Origin: Cyanobacterium aponinum PCC 10605
GTDB lineage: Bacteria > Cyanobacteriota > Cyanobacteriia > Cyanobacteriales > Cyanobacteriaceae
Assembly: GCF_000317675.1 (NCBI RefSeq)
Contig: NC_019776.1
Location: 2,728,001 to 2,792,000, forward strand
Direction of reading: 5' to 3'
DNA: 64,000 nt
The notes beneath the pieces were generated by a model. That model worked only from the letters and a program-made list of their open reading frames with translations. It was not told where the DNA came from and made no database searches. A program made the translations under genes and the position numbers. Shown piece by piece: positions 50,251 to 58,539 of this stretch. The number at the start of each line of letters is the position of its first letter. The stretch's first letter is position 1.

Positions 50251-51672
50251 ATGATTATTTTCTGGCATCGTCGAGACTTAAGAATTAACGATAATATCGG
50301 TTTAGCAAAAGCCTACACAAGAGATAAAAAAGTTATCGGTGTATTTTGCTTAGACCCTAATATTTTAAATAGAGATGACATCGCACCTGCCAGAGTCAAA
50401 TACTTATTAGGATGCCTAGAAGCATTAAAAACTAAATATCAAAAACTCGGTAGTGATTTATTAATTTTTCATAACACCCCAGAAGAGATTATTCCTTCCC
50501 TTGCAGAAAAACTCAAAGCTGATGCGGTTTACTGGAATTTAGACGTTGAACCTTTTTCTCGCCACAGAGATAAAAATGTTAGTCAAGCATTGAAAGAAAA
50601 ATCCATCGAAACTCAAACTTTTTGGGATCAACTTTTACATTCTCCCGGGGAAATTCTCTCTAAAAGTAATCAAACGGCTTATACTGTTTACACTCCCTTC
50701 TGGCGCAACTGGGAAGCACAGCCTAAATCATCTCCCGTTGACTCACCTCAACAACTCACAGGTTTAAATGATTTAGAAAAAACCATTGTCAAAGAATTAG
50801 GCACTATTAATATACCTTCTCTTAATGATTTAGGTTTCCCATGGGATGCAGATTTGCCTTTGTCGCCCGGAGAAGAATCCGCCCTCGAAAGGTTAGAGTA
50901 TTTCTGTCAATCTCTTATTTATAATTATGAGTGCGATCGCAATTATCCCTTTCTTGACGGCACATCTCAACTAAGTGCCGCCCTAAAATTTGGTGCAATA
51001 TCTGTAAGAACTATTTGGAAAAAAAGTCAAGCAGAATTAACAAATTGTAATAGTGACGAAGCTAGAGAAAATATTATTGCATGGCAGAAAGAAATTGCGT
51101 GGCGAGAATTTTACCAACATTGCTTATACTTCTTCCCTCAATTAGCAGAAGGAGCATATAGAGAACAATTTAAACAATTCCCTTGGGAAAATGATGAAAA
51201 AAAATTTCAAGCATGGTGTGAAGGTAAAACAGGTTATCCCATAGTTGATGCGGCAATGAGACAACTCAATGAAACAGGATGGATGCACAACCGTTGTCGG
51301 ATGATTGTGGCTAGTTTCCTTACCAAAGATTTAATAATTGATTGGCGGTGGGGAGAAAAATATTTTATGCAAAAACTCTATGATGGCGATTTAGCCGCAA
51401 ACAATGGCGGTTGGCAATGGAGTGCTTCTAGTGGAATGGACCCCAAACCTTTAAGAATTTTTAACCCCGCATCTCAAGCTCAAAAATTTGACCCAGAAGC
51501 TGAGTATATTCGCACATGGCTACCAGAAATTAGACATTTGGATACTAAGGATTTGGTGACAGGAAAAATATCTCCTCTCGAAGCGAGTAGTTGTGGTTAT
51601 CCCTTACCCATAGTTGATCATAGTCAACAACAAAGAGAATTTAAAAGGCTTTATCAATTAGTGAAGGGTTAA
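50251..51672 (+). CDS. phrA: deoxyribodipyrimidine photolyase (8-HDF type)
   Basis: 473 residues. The N-terminal alpha/beta domain is [20 protein letters not shown]. The FAD domain has the conserved [20 protein letters not shown] block near residue 390, with Trp-tract residues, and [20 protein letters not shown]. It repairs cyclobutane pyrimidine dimers with light. Cyanobacterial class I enzymes such as that of Synechococcus use 8-hydroxydeazaflavin as antenna; that assignment is by family. It is monocistronic. Confidence 0.93.
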   Translation: MIIFWHRRDLRINDNIGLAKAYTRDKKVIGVFCLDPNILNRDDIAPARVKYLLGCLEALKTKYQKLGSDLLIFHNTPEEIIPSLAEKLKADAVYWNLDVEPFSRHRDKNVSQALKEKSIETQTFWDQLLHSPGEILSKSNQTAYTVYTPFWRNWEAQPKSSPVDSPQQLTGLNDLEKTIVKELGTINIPSLNDLGFPWDADLPLSPGEESALERLEYFCQSLIYNYECDRNYPFLDGTSQLSAALKFGAISVRTIWKKSQAELTNCNSDEARENIIAWQKEIAWREFYQHCLYFFPQLAEGAYREQFKQFPWENDEKKFQAWCEGKTGYPIVDAAMRQLNETGWMHNRCRMIVASFLTKDLIIDWRWGEKYFMQKLYDGDLAANNGGWQWSASSGMDPKPLRIFNPASQAQKFDPEAEYIRTWLPEIRHLDTKDLVTGKISPLEASSCGYPLPIVDHSQQQREFKRLYQLVKG

Positions 51673-52270
51673 TCAAAAAATAGTGTCATTTGAAGTACAC
51701 AAATCAATAATTATATTGCAATAAAAATATGTGACGATTAGACATCTCCATTAATTGCTAAAACGAGGGCTGAAGCCCTTACTACGAGCCAATAAAAAAT
51801 TTTTTTTGGAGAAGTCTATTATAAACCAAAAAAAGGAGGTTGATTAATTGTGACATAAAACATAATTGAATTACTCCAATTATCTAACACTCAAAATATT
51901 ATTACTATCGTAAGAATACCTATTATTTACTTCTGATCTTAACTAAGAGTCATAGCTTAATTCACCAACTCCAAAAAATTAAAATCCCCCATAACCCATA
52001 CATAATTGGGATAAAAATGGGGGACAATAAACCAGTAAAATTGCGAGAACAAACTATTTATATAAAACACAAAGTAATTGAGATCTGCCTTTAGGACTCT
52101 AAACTATTTGAAAATCAAACCTTTCGATACAATTGTGCCAGAGTCTTTAATTTATAATCACATAACCTGACACCTATCTCCATGACATTATTTTCTCAGT
52201 AACTCCTAATTAGATCCGTATTTGAGATAACGATCACTCAAAATATCGTTGATAATTAAGTCCCAGATAA
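51673..52270. other. 598-bp intergenic region
   Basis: AGGGCT-GA-AGCCCT (51766-51779), followed by TACTACGAGCC, is a dispersed hairpin repeat; part of it recurs near 293-312. It could terminate the photolyase transcript, since an AATAAAAAATTTTTTTTGG tract follows at about 51789. No gene is recognised in the rest. Confidence 0.5.
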
Positions 52271-53044
52271 TTAAGCGGCAAGAGATTGTTTTTTTGACTG
52301 CTTAGATTTGAATAAACCTCCCAAACCTAAGGCTAAACCAGTACCAAGAATAGTTAAAGGTTCAGGCACAGCCTCAATATCAGAAACATGAACTACAAAA
52401 TCATTATAATCACCATCTCCTAAATATGAGTCTTCCCAAGCGAAAATCCAATCACCGCCATCGAAAGTACCGGAAGAATTATTAGGAGGAAGAGTTAATG
52501 TTGTTTGATTATCTGCACCGCTAAACGCTGCCATGGCATCGAATCCATTAGGATTTGCAGCAGATTGAGAATATAAAACTTGTTGATTAACACCTCTTAA
52601 GTAAAAACCAAAATTAGTGCCAAAGCCATTAAAAGTACCATTCCCGATGGCATTATTATTTATGTCAAAAAGTCCGAGATTTCCACCGCTAAAGTTAAGG
52701 AATACTTTACTACCTTGAGTGGCTCCCCCACCAAAAATATCAACCATAGTTCCTCCAATGGAATTATAAATCCCCAATACATTGTTAGCGGCGTTACCAG
52801 CAAACTCGATAACAATACTAGAGGTAGCACTATTAGAAGAATTAGGTTTAAAAAACTCAGCATCCGATTGAACGGTAATAGCACCAGGACTACTTATGTT
52901 ATCCAAAATAGTCTGTAAACTTTGTTCTCCCGCAGCAGGAGGTCCAATAGTAACGGCTTGAGCGGAGCCTGAAGAAAGAGCGATACTTGCAACTGTAGCA
53001 GTAACAGCTAAAGGCGTAAAAGATAAAGACAAAAATTTGTTCAT
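52271..53044 (-). CDS. PEP-CTERM sorting domain protein
   Basis: 257 residues. The signal peptide is KFLSLSFTPLAVTATVASIALS. The mature region is Asn/Gly/Ser-rich with a DUF4114-like segment (GDWIFAWEDSYLGDGDYNDF VVHV). The C-terminal sorting signal is VPEPLTILGTGLALGLGGLF with a Lys/Ser-rich tail. PEP-CTERM proteins are handled by exosortases and are often linked to extracellular polysaccharide. The sugar transferase next door fits this, although no exosortase gene is in the window. The DUF4114 calling is by the DGDYNDFV motif. Confidence 0.85.
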   Translation of the reverse strand: MNKFLSLSFTPLAVTATVASIALSSGSAQAVTIGPPAAGEQSLQTILDNISSPGAITVQSDAEFFKPNSSNSATSSIVIEFAGNAANNVLGIYNSIGGTMVDIFGGGATQGSKVFLNFSGGNLGLFDINNNAIGNGTFNGFGTNFGFYLRGVNQQVLYSQSAANPNGFDAMAAFSGADNQTTLTLPPNNSSGTFDGGDWIFAWEDSYLGDGDYNDFVVHVSDIEAVPEPLTILGTGLALGLGGLFKSKQSKKQSLAA

Positions 53045-53402
53045 GAGTATTTTCCTCTCTCTAATAAATTTTATACTTACGTATTTTCTTGGATACGATT
53101 AACTATAACAGTTTTTTTAAAAAAATCAACTAAGTATCAAAAAGTTCACAAAATCTTCACAAAAATTTTTATTTTTTGTTACATGTAATTACTTAAAGTT
53201 TTATAATTAAAGGGTTTACAAAATCTTTAAGAAATAAATGGTGACGTTTGCGAAAAAAAATTATAGACTAAAGTTTAAGATGTTATAGTTAAAACTGCGG
53301 CAAAACATTTAAGCATAAACACTGAGTAGCAAAAACTATATTGAGACTCAGGTTAAGTGTAAATACTGATTAATAATATTGTTTAGTCCTAATGAGAAGA
53401 TC
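53045..53402. other. divergent promoter region, AT-rich
   Basis: Between the PEP-CTERM and sugar transferase genes. A GAGACTCAGGTTAAG motif at 53342-53356 is another element-end-like sequence. No gene is seen. Confidence 0.35.
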
Positions 53403-54095
53403 ATGTTTTTTTCCGATAGCCAATTTTTTAATAATTCATTACCATCCCCTGATTTGATTTCTTGCCCTCAAGGAGTAAATACTACTATTCATGTATCTGC
53501 TTATAGCACTTTTAAAAGATATATTGATATTCTTGGTGGTTTCGTGGGCTTAGTGATTACTGCTTTGATATTTATTCCTATTGCGATCGCAATTAAGTGG
53601 GATAGTCAAGGACCGGTGTTATATAGTCAAATTCGTTGCGGTTTGAATGGTAAGCCTTTTCGCATCTGGAAATTTCGTTCCATGTATAGCGATGCAGATC
53701 AAAAAAAGCATTTAGTGGAAAATAAAGCCAAAGGTCATATATTCAAAAATGACCAAGATCCCAGAATTACGAGAGTAGGGGCATTTTTACGGAAAACTAG
53801 CCTTGATGAGTTTCCCCAGTTTTGGAATGTTTTGTTAGGAGATATGAGTCTGGTGGGAACTCGCCCCCCAACAATTTGTGAAGTTAGTCACTATAGTTCA
53901 CGTCATTGGTTGAGATTGAGAGTCAAGCCCGGTATTACTGGAGAATGGCAAGTTAATGGACGCTCCTTGGTAGATGATTTTGAGCAAATAGTGTCTTTAG
54001 ATTTACAGTATCAGAGAAAATGGTCTATTTGGTACGATTTAGCTTTGATTATCGCCACAGTAAAAGTGGTTTTATTGCGTAAAGGTGCTCACTAG
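53403..54095 (+). CDS. bacterial sugar transferase (polyprenyl-phosphate glycosyl-1-phosphate transferase)
   Basis: About 230 residues from ATG 53403. One membrane segment (DILGGFVGLVITALIFIPIA) is followed by the catalytic core KWDSQGPVLYSQIRCGLNGK, FRIWKFRSM, RKTSLDEFPQFWNVLLGDMS and VGTRPP. It matches the short, single-domain form (RfbP/WbaP catalytic part) that starts exopolysaccharide or glycan repeat units on undecaprenyl phosphate. It is followed by a lysozyme-like gene after 68 bp, and the PEP-CTERM gene is divergent. Together they suggest envelope or EPS functions. Confidence 0.9.
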   Translation: MFFSDSQFFNNSLPSPDLISCPQGVNTTIHVSAYSTFKRYIDILGGFVGLVITALIFIPIAIAIKWDSQGPVLYSQIRCGLNGKPFRIWKFRSMYSDADQKKHLVENKAKGHIFKNDQDPRITRVGAFLRKTSLDEFPQFWNVLLGDMSLVGTRPPTICEVSHYSSRHWLRLRVKPGITGEWQVNGRSLVDDFEQIVSLDLQYQRKWSIWYDLALIIATVKVVLLRKGAH

Positions 54096-54163
54096 AATCC
54101 GATTACTATATGATAGGAACAGTAACTAATACTGAATTAATCTAGTTATTTGTTTCTGGTAGT

Positions 54164-54853
54164 ATGACCAACATTAATCGATCGCACTCCTTTAGTACAC
54201 AAATTGTTAACTTTTTTAAACTGATTATCTTACTAATCATACTAACTGGAATCGGCAACGTTATTTTTCGGGAAAAAAAAGCGGAAATAAAAACCGCAGG
54301 ACAACATTTAATTTCGAGTATATATGGGAGTCCTCCATTAGTGATGGAAGGGGGAGATCCTTACATTAGGGCGTTGATGCGTACTATTAGTTTTAGTGAA
54401 TCTAATTATTTGAACCCCTACTATGTAATTTATAGTGGCGAATATGTGGACGATTTAAGCGAACATCCGAATATTTGCATGACCATTATTAATGGACCTA
54501 ATAAGGGTAAATGTAGCACTGCCTCTGGACGTTATCAATTTTTAAATACCACCTGGGCGGAAAAAGCGGCAAAATATCATCCTCATCCTTCTAAGTTTCT
54601 GGTGTGGGAAGATTACAGTTTTGAGCCTGAGTATCAAGATAAAGTTCTCTACAACTGGTTAAAGGATACTACGGCATGGGAAAAAGATATAGCAGAGTTA
54701 TTGAGAGAAGAAAAAATAGATGATGTGTTAAGAATGTTATCTCCCACTTGGACGAGTTTGGGTTATGGCATAGAAGATAATAATATGACGAAATTTTTGC
54801 CCAAAGTATATAAGAAGTTACTACAAGAAGAATTAACCCTCAGTCGGAAATAA
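54164..54853 (+). CDS. lysozyme-like glycoside hydrolase (GH104/P53 type)
   Basis: 229 residues. The N-terminal membrane anchor or signal is FFKLIILLIILTGIGNVIF. The catalytic part has ALMRTISFSES (probable catalytic Glu) and CSTASGRYQFLNTTWAEKAA, as in lambda endolysin-like lytic enzymes. It probably cleaves peptidoglycan in the periplasm. Phage origin is possible, but no other phage gene adjoins it and it lies directly behind the sugar transferase on the same strand. Confidence 0.8.
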   Translation: MTNINRSHSFSTQIVNFFKLIILLIILTGIGNVIFREKKAEIKTAGQHLISSIYGSPPLVMEGGDPYIRALMRTISFSESNYLNPYYVIYSGEYVDDLSEHPNICMTIINGPNKGKCSTASGRYQFLNTTWAEKAAKYHPHPSKFLVWEDYSFEPEYQDKVLYNWLKDTTAWEKDIAELLREEKIDDVLRMLSPTWTSLGYGIEDNNMTKFLPKVYKKLLQEELTLSRK

Positions 54854-54877
54854 TTGCAATTGGAGTTTCGATAAAAT

Positions 54878-55135
54878 CTATTCATAATGAGACCAGACAG
54901 AAAGAATTTTGATGGTTTTATTATTGTCATCAACACGATAAACTAGGCGATGCTTAATATTTATTCTCCTTGAATAGTAACCTTTTAAATTACCTGATAA
55001 TTTTTCGTAAGGAGGCTCATAGGGATTTGATTTTAAGATGTTGAGTAATTCTTTGAGATTACCGTCTAATTTTGCTGATTTGAGTTTTTTCGCATCTTTT
55101 AGAGTATTTCGACTAAATTCAATCTTCCAAGTCAT
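54878..55135 (-). CDS. YoeB/Txe family toxin (mRNA interferase)
   Basis: 85 residues. It has the RelE-fold sequence FSRNTLKDAKKLKSAKL, PYEKLSGNLKGYYSRRINIK, HRLVYRV and the C-terminal catalytic end VWSHYE, as in YoeB/Txe toxins that cut mRNA at the ribosome. The start codon overlaps the antitoxin gene by 17 bp, so the two are translationally coupled. Catalytic Arg, His and Tyr are present, so it is likely active. Confidence 0.9.
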   Translation of the reverse strand: MTWKIEFSRNTLKDAKKLKSAKLDGNLKELLNILKSNPYEPPYEKLSGNLKGYYSRRINIKHRLVYRVDDNNKTIKILSVWSHYE

Positions 55136-55382
55136 TTAAAACCCCCAAAAATTCCTCCTCTGATACCCATTCATTATCTTTTTCTGCTGTTTTTATGGAT
55201 GAGACTAAGTTAGGAATAGATTGTAAATACAAGGTTTCTTGTAAACTGTCCCAGTCTTCTTTTGATAAGATTACGACATCCCCTTTTTTACTGCTGATAA
55301 TCCGAGGATGATGATCTTGATTCACTTGTTCTATTAGACTGAATAAATTATTTCTTGCAGTACTTATATTAATTATTTTCAT
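55119..55382 (-). CDS. Phd/YefM family antitoxin
   Basis: 87 residues. The N-terminal DNA-binding fold is MKIINISTARNNLFSLIEQV ... PRIISSKKGDVVILSKEDWD SL, as in YefM. The C-terminal half is acidic and probably disordered when free, wrapping the toxin (VSEEEFLGVLNDLED). It is first in the operon with yoeB. A TTGTACAATAAAATGTACAA inverted repeat at 55408-55426 (arms TTGTACA/TGTACAA) lies just upstream on this strand and could be its operator. Confidence 0.9.
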   Translation of the reverse strand: MKIINISTARNNLFSLIEQVNQDHHPRIISSKKGDVVILSKEDWDSLQETLYLQSIPNLVSSIKTAEKDNEWVSEEEFLGVLNDLED

Positions 55383-55407
55383 TACTATTTTTGTTTAACT
55401 TTTAAAT

Positions 55408-55426
55408 TGTACATTTTATTGTACAA
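55408..55426. promoter_or_regulatory. candidate operator of the toxin-antitoxin pair
   Basis: TTGTACATTTTATTGTACAA is a near-perfect inverted repeat (arms TTGTACA and TGTACAA) 25 bp upstream of the antitoxin start. YefM-type antitoxins bind a long palindrome with short TGTACA cores (family knowledge), and TGTACA is present in each arm here. Confidence 0.7.
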
Positions 55427-55585
55427 CATTTTGGAAATTAAAAATTAACCTCAGCATAGGATTTGAAAATTTTTCAACCCTCATGATTGTTAATGATTCT
55501 TGTGGTGAAATGAATTGTAATTACCGAGAACATTTTAAAATATAGGAATAATCCTTTTAAGGCTATAACTTGAGTTAATAATGTT

Positions 55586-57004
55586 ATGTGGGAAGAAGAT
55601 TGGGAAAATGCGATTATTGATTTTGCTCATTGGCAGGGAGAAATAAATTATCATAAGGCACAGGAATCTTTACGGAATTTATTATTAAATCTGGATTTGA
55701 AAGAGGAAGAGAAGCAGGGATTAGAGACAGAAATTGCTCACTTGAATCAAATGTTACAAAAGTTAGAAGATTCAGTGATTCAAATTGCGGCTTTTGGCAT
55801 GGTGGGAAAGGGAAAATCTAGTGTTTTGAATGCTTTAATTGGTCAAGACATTTTTATTACGGGACCACTTCATGGAGTGACAAGAGAAATTGATCAAACT
55901 AATTGGCGTTTAAGTAAGGAGAGTATTGGTAATGGAGAGCAAAATATTCAACGATTGATTAAGGGTTCAGAAAATGTCCAAATTCAGTTGATAGATACTC
56001 CGGGGATTGATGAAATTGATGGGGAAACGAGGGAAACGTTAGCCCATGATATTGCTTCTAGGGTAGATTTAATTTTGTTCGTGATTGCAGGAGATATTAC
56101 GAGGGTAGAGTATCAGGCTTTATGCCAATTGCGAGAGGTGGGCAAACCAATGATTTTAGTATTTAATAAAATTGATCAATATCCTCAGTCCGATCGCATC
56201 GAAATTTATTCTACGATTAGGGATGTTAGGGTAAGGGAATTATTGTCACCGGATGAAATTGTCATGGTTTCGGCTTCTCCTTTAGAAACAGTGGCGGTAA
56301 AGGATAAAGAGGGAAAAGTGAAAATAATACGTCAACGGGGAAAGCCACAAATAGGGGATTTACAGTTAAAAATATTAGAAATTCTCCATCAAGAGGGTAA
56401 ATCTCTGGTTGCTTTAAATACCATGTTATCCACTGGACAAATTAATGAGCGTTTAATTCAACAAAAACTTGTTTATCGAGATGCAGAGGCAGAAAAGATT
56501 ATACAACAAACTATGATGACTAAAGCAGGTGCGATCGCTCTTAATCCTGTCACAGCTATAGATTTATTTACAGGGGCAATCATCGACGTGGTTATGATTT
56601 TAAGGTTATCACAACTTTATAATATCGCCATGACTCAACAAAGTGCGGTGAAATTGTTGCAAAAAATAGCCATCAGTTTAGGAGGAATTACCGCTAGTGA
56701 TGTGTTAGTAACCTTTGGTTTAAGTTCCCTTAAAGGTATTTTAGGATTAACAACCCCTGTTTCTGGAGGTTTAACCGTTGTGCCTTATATGTCAGTTGCG
56801 ATCGCACAAGGGGCATTTGCCGGAGTTTCCACTTATACAATTGGACAAATATGTAAAGTTTATTTAGCAAATGGGGCATCATGGGGAGAAAATGGACCTC
56901 ACGCAGTAGTAGAAAACATAATTAATTCCCTTGACGAAACCTCGATTTTAAACCGCATCAAAGGGGAATTGAAAGCAAAATTGGGCAGAAGACTTATTAG
57001 ATAA
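55586..57004 (+). CDS. Era-like GTPase with DUF697 domain
   Basis: 472 residues. G1 is GMVGKGKSSVLNALIG (about residue 71), G3 DTPGID (about 138), and G4 NKID (about 197). The C-terminal part (about 300-450) has hydrophobic helices (AIALNPVTAIDLFTGAIIDV; VVPYMSVAIAQGAFAGVST) of the DUF697 type, so the protein is probably membrane-associated. Such GTPases are common and uncharacterised in cyanobacteria. It is monocistronic. Confidence 0.85.
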   Translation: MWEEDWENAIIDFAHWQGEINYHKAQESLRNLLLNLDLKEEEKQGLETEIAHLNQMLQKLEDSVIQIAAFGMVGKGKSSVLNALIGQDIFITGPLHGVTREIDQTNWRLSKESIGNGEQNIQRLIKGSENVQIQLIDTPGIDEIDGETRETLAHDIASRVDLILFVIAGDITRVEYQALCQLREVGKPMILVFNKIDQYPQSDRIEIYSTIRDVRVRELLSPDEIVMVSASPLETVAVKDKEGKVKIIRQRGKPQIGDLQLKILEILHQEGKSLVALNTMLSTGQINERLIQQKLVYRDAEAEKIIQQTMMTKAGAIALNPVTAIDLFTGAIIDVVMILRLSQLYNIAMTQQSAVKLLQKIAISLGGITASDVLVTFGLSSLKGILGLTTPVSGGLTVVPYMSVAIAQGAFAGVSTYTIGQICKVYLANGASWGENGPHAVVENIINSLDETSILNRIKGELKAKLGRRLIR

Positions 57005-57012
57005 CTAGATAA

Positions 57013-57171
57013 CCTAAGTTCGGAGTTTTTAATTTTTGGCTCTCTTACTGTGAGTATATAAATTATTGGTTAGGAAAAGGTGTCAGGCGGCAGGTGGCAG
57101 GTGTCAGGTTAAATAATAAATATTAATTTATAACAATTAATTTTTTGTTATCGTTAATCTCTTAATTTACA
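57013..57171. repeat. dispersed repeat, copy A (pair with 60993-61145)
   Basis: Starts CTAAGTTCGGAG, contains GGCTCTCTTACTG, AAATTATTGGTTAGGAAAAG, GGCAGGTGGCAGG heptamers, then TTAATTTATAACAATTAATT and TATCGTTAATCTCTT. All blocks recur in the same order at 60993-61145. No coding potential. Confidence 0.85.
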
Positions 57172-57219
57172 TAGCTTATAGCAATTATTTTTTGTTAATT
57201 TACCATAGCAACTGTAGAA

Positions 57220-57276
57220 GAGCCTAATTTTTAATTTTTAATTCTTAATTCTTAATTCTTAATTCTTAATTCTTAA
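57220..57276. repeat. tandem heptamer TTAATTC array
   Basis: About six units of TTAATTC/TTAATTT with 7-bp period, ending at the stop codon of the CDF gene. Confidence 0.85.
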
Positions 57277-58188
57277 TTATCCATAACTAATTTTAGGAGA
57301 TTTATATTCTGGGGGTTCAATATGAATTAAAATCCTGACGGGGGCGAATTTTTCTTCTAATTTTCTCTCTATTTCTTCTGTTATATCATGGGCAATTTTT
57401 ACATCTTCAGTATCAACAATTAAGTGCATTTCAATAAAGATTTGTCTTCCTAATAAACCCCTTGATGCAATATCATGACAGTTAATTACTCCCGGTACTT
57501 CTGTTACTATTTTATGTATTAATTCAGGTGCGATCACAACTTGATCCACTAACCAAGGAAGATTGCTTGTTAAAACTTGCCAACCACTTTTTAAAACTAA
57601 AAAAGCTACAGGAAAAGCTAATAATATATCTAAATATTGTAGCTGAGGTAAATTTAATCTTTCACTTTGCCAAACACCTATTAAACCAAATAATACACTA
57701 ATTGTTATCCACACATCACTCATGGTATGGGTAGCATCAGCAATTAAAATTTTACTGCCTATTTTATACCCCACTTTTCGCTCGTAAAAAGCAACAAAAA
57801 TATTGATCCCCAAAACAATAATTAAAAGCCATAATTCACTACCACCAATTTTAACAGGATCACCACCAAAAATAATTCTATTTAAAGCACCAGTAATAAT
57901 TTCAAAACAAGCAATCCCCAAAAAAGCGGCAATCCCCAAAGCACCAATCGCTTCAAATTTTTGATGTCCATAGGGATGATCTCTATCTGGTATGGGAGAT
58001 GAAAGTTGATTTGTTACTAAGCCTAAAATATTGTTAGCACTATCAGTTACACTATGTAAAGCATCTGCTTGTAAACTTAATGAACCTGTTATTGTACCAA
58101 CAACTGCTTTTAATAATAAAACAACTAAATTTAATATTAATGTAATGATTAGAACCTGCCGAACTTTTTTGCGATTATCTTGAACCAT
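57277..58188 (-). CDS. cation diffusion facilitator (CDF) transporter
   Basis: 303 residues with six predicted membrane helices. Metal-site motifs: SLQADALHSVTDSANN (Asp in helix 2, with HxxxD) and ILIADATHTMSDVWITI (helix 5). HPYGHQKFEAIG follows helix 2. The cytosolic C-terminal domain (about 215-300) has FIEMHLIVD. CDF proteins export Zn2+, Mn2+, Fe2+ or Co2+ in exchange for H+; the HxxxD pairs are compatible with Zn or Mn. The gene is monocistronic, divergent from the SMC cassette. Confidence 0.9.
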   Translation of the reverse strand: MVQDNRKKVRQVLIITLILNLVVLLLKAVVGTITGSLSLQADALHSVTDSANNILGLVTNQLSSPIPDRDHPYGHQKFEAIGALGIAAFLGIACFEIITGALNRIIFGGDPVKIGGSELWLLIIVLGINIFVAFYERKVGYKIGSKILIADATHTMSDVWITISVLFGLIGVWQSERLNLPQLQYLDILLAFPVAFLVLKSGWQVLTSNLPWLVDQVVIAPELIHKIVTEVPGVINCHDIASRGLLGRQIFIEMHLIVDTEDVKIAHDITEEIERKLEEKFAPVRILIHIEPPEYKSPKISYG

Positions 58189-58359
58189 TTTTCATTTATT
58201 AATTGATGATAAAAAATAACAAACCAGCTATTATCCTCTATTTATTATAGTCTTAGCTCATGAGAAAAAAATTAAATTATGTAAAAAATATGTCAAAAAA
58301 AATAGGCTCATTACATAAATACTTTATAATCAAAACAAAGTTTATTGATAATAATTTTC

Positions 58360-58539
58360 ATGATTTATCAGAATAACTATAAATTAGAACATATCACAGA
58401 ACCAATTAACAAGGCAGAACCAGAAATAAAACTCATTGTTGAGCAAGTTCTACAACTAGAAAAAGATAAGCTATCTCAAAAAAATAGTCGTTATATAAAT
58501 GAAGATATTTTAAATATTATTAGAAACAATATTCAATGA
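58360..58539 (+). CDS. small protein coupled to the SMC-like ATPase gene
   Basis: 59 residues from ATG 58360 (MIYQNNYKLEHITEPINKAE); an earlier TTG at 58345 is less likely. It is predicted as two or three amphipathic helices (EIKLIVEQVLQLEKDKLSQK; YINEDILNIIRNNI) and contains no Cys or membrane segment. The stop codon overlaps the start of the next gene by 4 bp (ATGA), so the two are translationally coupled. It is too short for DndE and I do not recognise it; it may be a partner subunit or regulator of the ATPase. Confidence 0.65.
   Translation: MIYQNNYKLEHITEPINKAEPEIKLIVEQVLQLEKDKLSQKNSRYINEDILNIIRNNIQ

Noticed and set aside
54164-54853. Prophage indicated by the lysozyme-like gene
   Set aside because: No integrase, terminase, capsid or holin genes nearby. 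It has a membrane anchor and sits with a sugar transferase.
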